Made by a program: the position numbers and the translations under genes. A stretch of DNA of 64,000 bases from CAJXVY01 sp965660355 (GTDB taxonomy: Bacteria; Actinomycetota; Actinomycetes; Actinomycetales; Microbacteriaceae). Under the pieces are notes generated by a model that did not search any database, had not been told where the DNA came from, and saw only the letters and a program-made list of their open reading frames with translations. Of the stretch, positions 15,790 to 24,071 are shown piece by piece (position 1 is the stretch's first letter; every line of letters starts with the position of its first letter). Location: contig CBFHZN010000001.1 in the NCBI GenBank assembly GCA_965660355.1, positions 60,725-124,724 of the forward strand. The letters are read 5' to 3'.

Positions 15790-16913
15790 AGGCTTTTTTA
15801 GTTCTGGAAAACGGTCAATATTTTGAAGGCAGGATGTTTGGGGCTGATGCCGAGAGCCTTGGTGAGGTTGTATTTGCAACTGGAATGACTGGCTATCAAG
15901 AAACTCTTACTGATCCAAGCTATGCGGGTCAAATTGTCGTTCAAACAGCTCCACACATTGGCAATACAGGGATGAATAAACAGGACATGGAGTCCAGAAA
16001 GAATTGGGTAGCGGGTTATGTTGTCCGCGAATACAGCCCCATTCCCAGTAATTTCAGATCAGAATCAACTCTTGCTGAACAATTGAAAGATGATGGAATT
16101 GTTGCAATCGAAGGTGTCGACACGAGGGCTTTGACACTAGCAATACGCGAGGCAGGAGCCATGCGTGGAGGAATTTTCAAAGCGGATGGCAGTGACAAAC
16201 CGACACCAGCAATGCACGAATCCGTGAGCCAGAGTGCAGAAATGAAAGGGATGTCACTTTCTGCAAGGGTGACCACAGCCGAGCCATACACGCTTCCAGC
16301 TCTTACCGAAAAATTTGCTAAGGTCGCCGTGTTGGATTTGGGAGTGAAGAAAGCAACTCTTGATCACCTGCGACAAAGAGGCCTCGAGCTTGTGGTGATG
16401 CCAAGCGGATCCACTTCAGAGGAAATCAGGGAGCAATCGGTGGATGCGCTGTTTTATTCAAATGGACCCGGCGATCCAGAGGCCAGTAGTTCCCAGGTTC
16501 AAACGCTGCAAGAACTTTTGAGTGACGGTATACCGTTTTTTGGTATTTGCTTTGGTAATCAGCTTCTCGGTAGAGCATTGGGTTTCGACACCTATAAGCT
16601 CCAGTTTGGTCACAGAGGAATCAACCAACCAGTTTTTAACGCTGAAACCGGAAGAGTTGAAGTTACTGCCCATAACCATGGGTTCGCAGTCGATCTAGAA
16701 AAAGATATGGCCAGCTCCCCAGCTGGGTTTGGCAAAGTGCGGGTGAGACATCGAAGTCTTAATGATGGTGTGGTGGAAGGATTGAAGTGTGAGGATATAG
16801 ACGCCTTCAGTGTTCAGTACCACCCAGAAGCCTCTGCGGGACCGCACGACAGCCACTACCTGTTTGATGAATTTATTGAGATGATTGGAAACAAACTTGC
16901 CAAAAAGAAGTGA
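15786..16913 (+). CDS. carA: Carbamoyl-phosphate synthase, small (glutaminase) subunit
   Basis: A 375-residue subunit that hydrolyses glutamine and passes ammonia to CarB. The N-terminal CPSase domain (LVLENGQYFEGRMFG, then FATGMTGYQETLTDPSYAGQIV) is followed by a class I amidotransferase domain. Its nucleophile is Cys255 in FGICFGNQLLGRALG, and the His/Glu pair lies in VQYHPEAS. GNQ in place of the GHQ of Escherichia coli is, from memory, usual in Actinobacteria. The TTG start has GAGG 7 nt upstream and overlaps the preceding stop (TTGA). Confidence 0.97.
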   Translation: MKAFLVLENGQYFEGRMFGADAESLGEVVFATGMTGYQETLTDPSYAGQIVVQTAPHIGNTGMNKQDMESRKNWVAGYVVREYSPIPSNFRSESTLAEQLKDDGIVAIEGVDTRALTLAIREAGAMRGGIFKADGSDKPTPAMHESVSQSAEMKGMSLSARVTTAEPYTLPALTEKFAKVAVLDLGVKKATLDHLRQRGLELVVMPSGSTSEEIREQSVDALFYSNGPGDPEASSSQVQTLQELLSDGIPFFGICFGNQLLGRALGFDTYKLQFGHRGINQPVFNAETGRVEVTAHNHGFAVDLEKDMASSPAGFGKVRVRHRSLNDGVVEGLKCEDIDAFSVQYHPEASAGPHDSHYLFDEFIEMIGNKLAKKK

Positions 16914-19900
16914 CATTAGTTCAGTATTGGTCATCGGATCAGGTCCAATTGTTATAGGTCAAGCGGCGGAGTTTGATTATTCAGGAACACAGGCTTGCAG
17001 AGTCTTGCAAGAAGAGGGCATCAGGGTAATTCTGATTAATTCAAACCCCGCCACCATCATGACTGATCCTGGCTTCGCGGATGCAACCTATATCGAACCA
17101 ATCACGCCAGAGGTGATTGAAAAAATTATCCAAACGGAAAAGCCAGACGCAATCCTGCCAACATTGGGAGGGCAGACAGCACTAAATGCAGCAATGGAAA
17201 TTCATGATCAGGGCCTATTGGAAAAATATGGAGTCGAGCTCATTGGGGCAAATGTCGATGCCATTCGCGCAGGAGAGGACAGGCAAACCTTCAAAGACTT
17301 GGTTCTCAAATTGGGTGGGGATGTCGCTCGAAGCAAAATAGCTCACTCTATGGAAGAAGCTTTAGAAACAGTTGAAGAGTTTGGCTATCCAATGGTTGTT
17401 CGACCGAGTTTCACCATGGGCGGTCTTGGGAGCGGAATTGCTTTCAATGAAGAGGATCTCCATCGAATTGCTGGTGGTGGATTGGACGCTTCTCCAACCA
17501 ATGAGGTCTTATTGGAAGAATCAATCTTGGGCTGGAAAGAATACGAACTAGAGCTGATGAGGGATAAAAACGACAACGTGGTTGTCGTTTGCTCTATCGA
17601 AAACGTCGACCCAGTCGGAGTGCACACCGGAGATTCAATTACTGTCGCACCCGCCCTCACCCTTACTGACAGGGAATATCAACACCTTCGAAACCTATCA
17701 ATTGCAGTTATAAGAGAAGTTGGGGTTGACACAGGGGGTTGCAACATTCAGTTTGCAGTAGATCCAGAAACTGGAAGGGTCATCATCATTGAAATGAACC
17801 CAAGAGTTTCTCGGTCCTCTGCGCTTGCCAGCAAGGCAACTGGTTATCCAATTGCCAAAATTGCTGCCAAGCTGGCCATTGGATACAGCCTTGATGAGAT
17901 TCAAAACGACATCACAAAAGTCACTCCCGCTAGCTTTGAACCAACGCTTGATTATGTGGTTGTTAAAGCTCCGAGATTTGCCTTTGAAAAATTCCCTGCA
18001 GCTGATGCAACCTTGACGACAACCATGAAAAGCGTTGGCGAAGCTATGGCCATAGGTCGAACCTTTGGACAGGCATTACAGAAAGCACTACGGTCGCTTG
18101 AGAAAAAGGGCAGTGAATTCAGCTTTGTTATGGGGGAGCGCTCACTGGATGAATTGTTGGAACAAATAAAGACACCAACTGAATGGCGAATCAACCAGGT
18201 TCAACAGGCACTCTTGGCGGGTGCCACCGTGGAACAAATATATGAGTTAACAAAAATCGATAGATGGTTTTTGTACCAAATTCAAAATCTGAACAACCAG
18301 GCAATAGATTTCGCCAATGCTGAATTTGGTAAAGAGGGACTCCTCGCCGCCAAGCGCCACGGTTTCAGTGACAAACAATTAGCCGAAATCAGCCTGGTTT
18401 CAGAGAAAGAAATTAGGGATCAAAGGCATGCTCACGGAGTCAGGCCGGTATACAAAACCGTTGACACCTGTGCGGGCGAATTCCCAGCACTGACTCCCTA
18501 TCACTATTCAAGTTATGAATCCACCACTGAAGTAATAGCGAGTGACAGGCAAAAAGTACTGATCATAGGTAGTGGTCCGAATCGAATTGGTCAGGGTATT
18601 GAATTTGATTACAGTTGCGTGCATGCCAGTTTCACCCTGAGTGACGCTGGATATGAAACCATCATGGTTAATTGCAACCCAGAAACAGTCTCCACTGATT
18701 ACGACACCAGTGATCGTCTCTATTTCGAACCACTCACGCTTGAGGATGTTATCGAGGTTGTCCATGCAGAATCTCAGACAGGCGAATTCATTGGAGCGAT
18801 TGTTCAACTCGGTGGCCAAACTGCCCTGGGCTTAGCGCAGGGTCTGCTGCAAAACGGCATTCCTATCTTGGGAACATCTCCTGATCAAATCGATGCAGCT
18901 GAAGAGCGGGGGAAGTTCAGCGAAATCCTGGATGCAGCAAAACTGAAAGCACCTGATAATGACATTGCCTTTGACAACCAAACTGCTTTCAAAGTTGCGG
19001 AGCAAATCGGTTTCCCAGTATTGGTCAGGCCATCGTTTGTGCTTGGCGGAAGAGGTATGGAGATTATTTATGACGAGCAGGGAATGGCTTCATATTTTGA
19101 AAGAAACAAAGGCAATGTCCTTATCGACTCAAACCATCCCTTATTGGTTGACAGATTTTTAGACGACGCCATAGAAATCGATGTTGATGCGCTTTATGAC
19201 GGTGAAAGACTTTTCATCGGGGGCATCATGGAGCACATCGAAGAAGCCGGCATTCATTCAGGTGACTCTTCTTGCACGCTCCCACCGGTGACCCTATCCG
19301 ATGCAGTGGTGTCCGAGGTGCGCAGAGCAACCGAGAGCATTGCAAGTGAAATTGGGGTTAGAGGTCTAATAAATATACAGTTTGCGCTTTCCGCAGGAGG
19401 ACTTTATGTGCTCGAGGCAAACCCAAGAGCGTCAAGGACTGTCCCGTTCGTCTCCAAAGCACTGGGCATTACCCTGGCCAAGGCAGCCAGTTTGATAATG
19501 GTTGGGAAAACTATCGAAGAGTTGATCTCAACGGGCCATTTGCCACAGCTGGACGGAAGCCATGCAGCTGATTCACCAATCAGCGTCAAGGAGGCTGTTT
19601 TACCATTCAGAAGGTTCACAACTCCTGAGGGAAAATTTGTGGACAGCCTACTGGGTCCAGAAATGCGCTCCACCGGTGAGGTGATGGGAATAGCGACCGA
19701 TTTCCCTACAGCTTTTGCGAAATCGCAGGTTGCCGCCGGGGTTAAGTTACCCAAGTCTGGCAAGGTGTTCGTCTCTGTGAGCGATAGAGATAAACACCAA
19801 ATAGTTTTGCCTATAAGGAGATTATGGCAAATGGGTTTTGAAATTCTCGCTACAAATGGAACCGCAAAGATATTGGCAAGACAGGGCATACCAGCTCAAG

Positions 19901-20172
19901 AAGTTACCAAATTCAGCGAAAAGCAAACGGGAGAGAGATCAATTGTTGAAATGATTGCCGATGGCGAGATTGATATCGTTATAAACACACCAAGTGGGGG
20001 AGCTGCCAGAGCTGATGGTTATGAAATCAGGGCAGCCACAACTGCAAGTGGCAAGGCAATCTTCACTACCACGGCTCAATTAGCGCCCGCGATTGCCTCT
20101 TTAGAATTCATACGCGAGCATGCATTCGAGGTTCAGTCACTCCAAGAATATGACAGGCAGCGTTCAAGGTGA
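16897..20172 (+). CDS. carB: Carbamoyl-phosphate synthase, large subunit
   Basis: A 1091-residue synthetase making carbamoyl phosphate from bicarbonate, ammonia and two ATP, for pyrimidines and arginine. Two homologous ATP-grasp halves are clear: VLVIGSGPIVIGQAAEFDYSG opens the first and VLIIGSGPNRIGQGIEFDYSC the second. Each half has its PSF-type ATP-binding loop (VVRPSFTMGGLGSG; VLVRPSFVLGGRGM). A C-terminal MGS-like regulatory domain follows (KVFVSVSDRDKHQIVLPIRRL, then INTPSGG). The TTG giving MPKRSDISSVLVIG matches the family N-terminus; another TTG four codons upstream is less likely. It overlaps carA by 17 nt and pyrF by 4 nt. Confidence 0.97.
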   Translation: MPKRSDISSVLVIGSGPIVIGQAAEFDYSGTQACRVLQEEGIRVILINSNPATIMTDPGFADATYIEPITPEVIEKIIQTEKPDAILPTLGGQTALNAAMEIHDQGLLEKYGVELIGANVDAIRAGEDRQTFKDLVLKLGGDVARSKIAHSMEEALETVEEFGYPMVVRPSFTMGGLGSGIAFNEEDLHRIAGGGLDASPTNEVLLEESILGWKEYELELMRDKNDNVVVVCSIENVDPVGVHTGDSITVAPALTLTDREYQHLRNLSIAVIREVGVDTGGCNIQFAVDPETGRVIIIEMNPRVSRSSALASKATGYPIAKIAAKLAIGYSLDEIQNDITKVTPASFEPTLDYVVVKAPRFAFEKFPAADATLTTTMKSVGEAMAIGRTFGQALQKALRSLEKKGSEFSFVMGERSLDELLEQIKTPTEWRINQVQQALLAGATVEQIYELTKIDRWFLYQIQNLNNQAIDFANAEFGKEGLLAAKRHGFSDKQLAEISLVSEKEIRDQRHAHGVRPVYKTVDTCAGEFPALTPYHYSSYESTTEVIASDRQKVLIIGSGPNRIGQGIEFDYSCVHASFTLSDAGYETIMVNCNPETVSTDYDTSDRLYFEPLTLEDVIEVVHAESQTGEFIGAIVQLGGQTALGLAQGLLQNGIPILGTSPDQIDAAEERGKFSEILDAAKLKAPDNDIAFDNQTAFKVAEQIGFPVLVRPSFVLGGRGMEIIYDEQGMASYFERNKGNVLIDSNHPLLVDRFLDDAIEIDVDALYDGERLFIGGIMEHIEEAGIHSGDSSCTLPPVTLSDAVVSEVRRATESIASEIGVRGLINIQFALSAGGLYVLEANPRASRTVPFVSKALGITLAKAASLIMVGKTIEELISTGHLPQLDGSHAADSPISVKEAVLPFRRFTTPEGKFVDSLLGPEMRSTGEVMGIATDFPTAFAKSQVAAGVKLPKSGKVFVSVSDRDKHQIVLPIRRLWQMGFEILATNGTAKILARQGIPAQEVTKFSEKQTGERSIVEMIADGEIDIVINTPSGGAARADGYEIRAATTASGKAIFTTTAQLAPAIASLEFIREHAFEVQSLQEYDRQRSR

Positions 20173-20933
20173 TTTTCGACCAAGGACCCTACTTATGCAT
20201 TGGGGCAGATCCGCACAAAAGTTTGCTTAGTGAGTGGGGTTTGGAGCATTCCCCTAAGGGTCTTGAGGACTTCGTGCAAATATTTTTGAATGCACTCCCG
20301 GAGCAACTAGAAATTGTAAAACCACAAGTTTCACTATTCGAAAGCTATGGCTCTAGGGGTTTTGCCGTTTTAGAAAATTTTCTTTTGGAGCTGAGGGCCA
20401 AAGATAAATACGTTATTGCCGATGCAAAAAGATCAGATATTGGCACCAGCATGAGCGGTTACTCCGATGCATGGCTCACCGAATCTTCACCATTTTTGGC
20501 AAACGCGATGACAGTTAATCCTTATTTAGGTGTCGGTTCGTTAGCTGAGACGATTGCTGTTGCCAAAGAGAATAACAAACGTGTATTTGTTTTGGTGGCA
20601 ACGTCCAACCCGGAGGCTAAAGACCTGCAGTCTGATGGCTTGGCAGAAGACATACTCAAAGAATTAAGCAAATTTGACCCATCTTCATTGGGTGTTGTGG
20701 TGGGGGCAACGGTGGATAAAAACCTTTTCGGGCTGAGCGATCAACTCGCAAAACTAGAAATGCCGATCTTGGCACCTGGATTTGGGGCCCAGGGAGCAAA
20801 ACTAAACGAAGCCTCTGAAATCTTTGAAGGAACCTCAAATAAGTTAATAGCCAACGTGAGTCGTGCTGTTCTAAATGGTGAAGGAAAGGACTTAGGGGGA
20901 AGAATCAAACAGGCAATGACGGAGTTGACTTGA
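20169..20933 (+). CDS. pyrF: Orotidine 5'-phosphate decarboxylase, type 2
   Basis: A 254-residue enzyme catalysing the last step to UMP. The actinobacterial/myxobacterial type is indicated by the CIGADPHKSLLSEWGL opening and the catalytic DAKRSDIGTSMSGYSDAWL block. NPYLGVGSL, VLVATSNPEA and LAPGFGAQGA (phosphate-binding) complete the barrel. The GTG start overlaps carB by 4 nt and the stop overlaps the gmk TTG by 4 nt. In many Actinobacteria the DNA-binding protein gene mihF sits between pyrF and gmk; there is no room for it here. Confidence 0.96.
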   Translation: MIFDQGPYLCIGADPHKSLLSEWGLEHSPKGLEDFVQIFLNALPEQLEIVKPQVSLFESYGSRGFAVLENFLLELRAKDKYVIADAKRSDIGTSMSGYSDAWLTESSPFLANAMTVNPYLGVGSLAETIAVAKENNKRVFVLVATSNPEAKDLQSDGLAEDILKELSKFDPSSLGVVVGATVDKNLFGLSDQLAKLEMPILAPGFGAQGAKLNEASEIFEGTSNKLIANVSRAVLNGEGKDLGGRIKQAMTELT

Positions 20934-21490
20934 TAGTAGTAATAGCTGGGCCTGCAGGCGTTGGCAAGGGGAGTATTGTCAGTGGGTTATTGGCCATGCG
21001 GGATGATTTCGTTTTGAGCGTGAGCGCCACGACCAGGGCACCCAGGGCGAGTGAAACAGATGGTGTTGAATATTTCTTTGTTGATGATGAACAATTTGAT
21101 CGTCTGGTGTCTAGGGGTGAAATGCTCGAATGGGCATGGGTGTTCGGGTTGAACCGATATGGGACGCCAAAAGACGCTGTTAGGAATCTGCAAAAAGATG
21201 GAAAAACAGTTATTTTAGAAATAGATCTTGATGGCGCAAGACAAGTTAGAGAAACTGCACCGGAGGCGGTTCAGATATTCATAGCACCACCCAACTTTGA
21301 GGAATTGGAGTCAAGGCTCAGAGGTCGTGGCACAGAAAACAAAGAGCAATTGCGTGCCCGCTTAGATACTGCCAAACAAGAGTTACAGGCACAGGAAGAA
21401 TTTGATCGTGTTTTTATCAACGATGACCTAGATAAAACCACCCAAGAGGTCCTAAACTATCTAATTCAAAGGAAAGAAGAGAATGACTGA
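20930..21490 (+). CDS. gmk: Guanylate kinase
   Basis: A 186-residue kinase phosphorylating GMP to GDP. The P-loop is AGPAGVGKGSIV near the N-terminus, followed by the GMP-binding SVSATTRAPRASETDGVEYFFV and the EWAWVFGLNRYGTP segment. ILEIDLDGARQVRE is the conserved strand, and the lid and C-terminal helix are normal (RLRGRGTENKEQLRARL). The TTG start has GGAG at 5-nt spacing and overlaps the pyrF stop by 4 nt. The start leaves almost no residues before the first strand, as in many actinobacterial Gmk with short N-termini. Confidence 0.95.
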   Translation: MIVVIAGPAGVGKGSIVSGLLAMRDDFVLSVSATTRAPRASETDGVEYFFVDDEQFDRLVSRGEMLEWAWVFGLNRYGTPKDAVRNLQKDGKTVILEIDLDGARQVRETAPEAVQIFIAPPNFEELESRLRGRGTENKEQLRARLDTAKQELQAQEEFDRVFINDDLDKTTQEVLNYLIQRKEEND

Positions 21491-21737
21491 AGCACAAGGA
21501 ATCGTAAACCCACCAATTGATGAACTACTGGCAAAGGTTGACTCCAAATACGAACTTGTAATGTTCGCATCTAAGCGGGCTCGTCAGATCTCAGAGTATT
21601 ATTCAGCCCTGCACGAGGGGAGTTTGTTCAACTACGTTGGGCCACTGATTGATAGCGCTGTGGATGACAAGCCACTTTCGATTTCACTGCAAGAGATCCA
21701 TCAGGACAAGTTGCAGAAAATAGCTAACGAGGACTAA
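21483..21737 (+). CDS. rpoZ: RNA polymerase omega subunit
   Basis: An 84-residue subunit that helps fold and assemble the beta' subunit. The core motif YELVMFASKRARQISEYYSAL and the downstream LSISLQEIHQDKL fit actinobacterial omega. The N-terminus (IVNPPIDELLAKVDSKYEL) is of the same type. ATG start overlapping gmk by 8 nt; coaBC begins 2 nt after the stop. The gmk-rpoZ-coaBC-metK-priA order is conserved in many bacteria. Confidence 0.95.
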   Translation: MTEAQGIVNPPIDELLAKVDSKYELVMFASKRARQISEYYSALHEGSLFNYVGPLIDSAVDDKPLSISLQEIHQDKLQKIANED

Positions 21738-21739
21738 TT

Positions 21740-22873
21740 TTGAACATTCTGCTGGGTATCACCGGCGGTGTCGCTGCATTCAAATCAGCCAGCATTCTCC
21801 GTTTGCTCACAGAACAAGGCCACCAAGTAAAAGTGGTAGCAACAGAAAACGCCTTGCGTTTCATAGGTGAGACAACACTTGCAAACCTCAGTAAAAACAA
21901 AGTTCATGTGGATCTCTATTCGGACACCGAAGAGGGCGCTCACATTGAATTGGCTAGCTGGGCAGAGAAGATACTGATAGCTCCCGGCACTGCTTCTTTT
22001 TTGGGTCGACTCGCTAACGGGATAGCGACAGATTTGCTCACAAACGTGGTCATGGCAAGCAATGCCCCGGTCACAATCGCACCTGCCATGCATTCAAACA
22101 TGTTCACAAATCAGGCCACCAAATCCAATATTCAAAAACTATCTGCTCAGGGTATAGACATTATTCAACCCACAATCGGTCGACTTAGTGGCTCAGATAC
22201 TGGGATCGGAAGATTGCCAGAGCCAGAGGATATTATTGGACATTTTCTGGGTGGGCCACTTTCAGGAGTCAAAGTTGCGGTCACTTTGGGGGGCACTCAA
22301 GAGCCGATCGACCCTGTTAGATTCCTTGGAAATAAATCCAGTGGCAAACAGGGACTTGCCTTTGCCAAGGAGCTAAGGAATCAAGGTGCAGAGGTCACTT
22401 TGTTAGCTGCACACGTTGATGTCGACCTGCGTGGTTTTGACGTCGTCTCGGCAGTAACCCACCAGCAAATGAAAAACGAGTTGGAAAAACTTCAGTGCGA
22501 TCTGCTGGTTATGTCTGCAGCAATTTCAGATTTCACCATCAATACCTCTGGCAAAAAACTTTCACGAACAAATCAGCAGCAGTTAACAATGGTTCCAACA
22601 GAGGATTTAGTAAAAAATTACAAGCAAGCAAACCCCGAAACAATGGTATTTGGGTTTTCAGTTGCAGACTCTTCTGCTGATTGGTTATCAGTTGCAAGAG
22701 AAAAGAAGATCCAAAAAGGTTTGGATTTTCTGTTTGCCAACACAACCGATGCGTTTGGTCGGGACTCCAATTCTGGATATCTACTTGGTGACAAAGAGTT
22801 GGATATATCTGGTAGCAAAGATGAAGTTGCAAAGCTGTGTGTAGCTGAAATTTCAAAACGATTACTCAAATAG
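21740..22873 (+). CDS. coaBC: Bifunctional phosphopantothenoylcysteine decarboxylase / phosphopantothenate-cysteine ligase
   Basis: A 377-residue coenzyme A biosynthesis protein. The N-terminal FMN-dependent CoaC domain (about 1-170) has GITGGVAAFKS, the active-site His in GAHIELASWA, LIAPGTASFLGRLANGIATDLL and the substrate clamp PAMHSNMF. The C-terminal CoaB ligase domain begins at GVKVAVTLGGTQEPIDPVRFLGNKSSGKQG. It contains MSAAISDF and a CTP-site region with FANTTDAFG. The TTG start has GAGG 7 nt upstream. It is followed by metK after 10 nt, which leaves no space for a SAM riboswitch. Confidence 0.95.
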   Translation: MNILLGITGGVAAFKSASILRLLTEQGHQVKVVATENALRFIGETTLANLSKNKVHVDLYSDTEEGAHIELASWAEKILIAPGTASFLGRLANGIATDLLTNVVMASNAPVTIAPAMHSNMFTNQATKSNIQKLSAQGIDIIQPTIGRLSGSDTGIGRLPEPEDIIGHFLGGPLSGVKVAVTLGGTQEPIDPVRFLGNKSSGKQGLAFAKELRNQGAEVTLLAAHVDVDLRGFDVVSAVTHQQMKNELEKLQCDLLVMSAAISDFTINTSGKKLSRTNQQQLTMVPTEDLVKNYKQANPETMVFGFSVADSSADWLSVAREKKIQKGLDFLFANTTDAFGRDSNSGYLLGDKELDISGSKDEVAKLCVAEISKRLLK

Positions 22874-22883
22874 ACTTGGTCAG

Positions 22884-24071
22884 ATGTCAAACTACTTATT
22901 TAGCTCCGAAAGCGTGACCGAAGGTCACCCAGACAAACTTTGCGACCAAATTTCTGATGCCATTCTCGATGAGATGCTCAGACAAGACAAAAACTCCAGA
23001 GTGGCCATCGAATCTCTGGTCACCACAGGTTTGGTCCACATCGCCGGTGAGGTGAGAACGCAGGGCTATGTCGAGATACCAGAACTAGTTAGAAAACTAA
23101 TAACCGACATCGGATACACCTCCAGCAAAGTTGGTTTTGATGGGGCTAGCTGTGGTGTGAGCGTAAGCATTGGAGCCCAATCACCGGAAATTGCAGCGGG
23201 TGTCGATAACAGCCTAGAAAGTCGCACAGGAAGCGATGATCAATTATCTAAGCTTGGTGCTGGAGACCAAGGCATCATGTTCGGCTTTGCTTCTGATGAG
23301 ACTCCAGAACTGATGCCAATGCCAATCGTGATGGCGCACAGACTCACCGAGCGACTGGCAGAAGTTAGAAAAAACGGCCAACTAGAGTTTTTGAGACCCG
23401 ATGGCAAAGCACAGGTGACTTTGGAATATGAAAATGGTGCTCCTGTGAGGTTAGACACCGTCGTTATCTCTACCCAGCATGATGAGCACGTTGATAATGA
23501 GTTATTGGGTCAGTCGCTGATTGAGCAAGTTATAAAGCCCGTCATTTTCAGATACGGAATGGAAATCGATGGGGCCAGAATACTCATTAATCCCAGTGGC
23601 AAATTCGTTATCGGTGGGCCGCAAGGGGATGCAGGGTTGACAGGCAGAAAGGTAATAGTGGATACCTATGGTGGATTCTCAAGACATGGCGGCGGCGCTT
23701 TCAGTGGCAAGGATCCCTCAAAGGTGGACAGAAGTGCTGCCTATGCAATGCGCTGGGTTGCCAAAAATATTGTGGCTTCAGGGGCCGCCAAAAAAGCTGA
23801 GGTTCAAGTCGCTTATGCAATCGGGGTTAGTGAACCTGTTTCATTGATGGTTGACACGTTCGGAACCGGTCAAGTAGATGATCAGGAAATAACCAAAGCA
23901 GTCACAAATGTTTTCGACCTAAGGCCCGGAGTAATAATCCAGGAACTAGATTTGCTAAGACCGATTTATCTAAAAACTGCCACATATGGTCATTTTGGTC
24001 GCGAGGATCAGGGTTTTAGTTGGGAAGAGACCAATAAGGCAAAAGAGTTAGCTAAAGAGCTGGGTTTGTGA
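22884..24071 (+). CDS. metK: S-adenosylmethionine synthase
   Basis: A 395-residue enzyme making S-adenosylmethionine from methionine and ATP. It has ESVTEGHPDKLCDQISDAILD (ATP-binding), the GAGDQGIMFGFA signature, the P-loop-like GGAFSGKDPSKVDRSAAYAMRW motif and a C-terminal FGREDQGFSWE. Length is normal. It overlaps priA by 4 nt (GTGA). No riboswitch or separate promoter is evident, so expression is probably from upstream. Confidence 0.97.
   Translation: MSNYLFSSESVTEGHPDKLCDQISDAILDEMLRQDKNSRVAIESLVTTGLVHIAGEVRTQGYVEIPELVRKLITDIGYTSSKVGFDGASCGVSVSIGAQSPEIAAGVDNSLESRTGSDDQLSKLGAGDQGIMFGFASDETPELMPMPIVMAHRLTERLAEVRKNGQLEFLRPDGKAQVTLEYENGAPVRLDTVVISTQHDEHVDNELLGQSLIEQVIKPVIFRYGMEIDGARILINPSGKFVIGGPQGDAGLTGRKVIVDTYGGFSRHGGGAFSGKDPSKVDRSAAYAMRWVAKNIVASGAAKKAEVQVAYAIGVSEPVSLMVDTFGTGQVDDQEITKAVTNVFDLRPGVIIQELDLLRPIYLKTATYGHFGREDQGFSWEETNKAKELAKELGL

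Noticed and set aside
16541..16565. CarA active-site GNQ instead of GHQ
   Set aside because: The nucleophile Cys and the His/Glu pair are intact and, from memory, GNQ is usual in Actinobacteria, so it is not a defect.
19404..19889. A 161-codon minus-strand open frame inside carB
   Set aside because: Antisense to the conserved second half of CarB, no family resemblance, no promoter or ribosome binding site.
22874..22883. SAM riboswitch ahead of metK
   Set aside because: Only 10 nt separate coaBC and metK, so there is no room for one.
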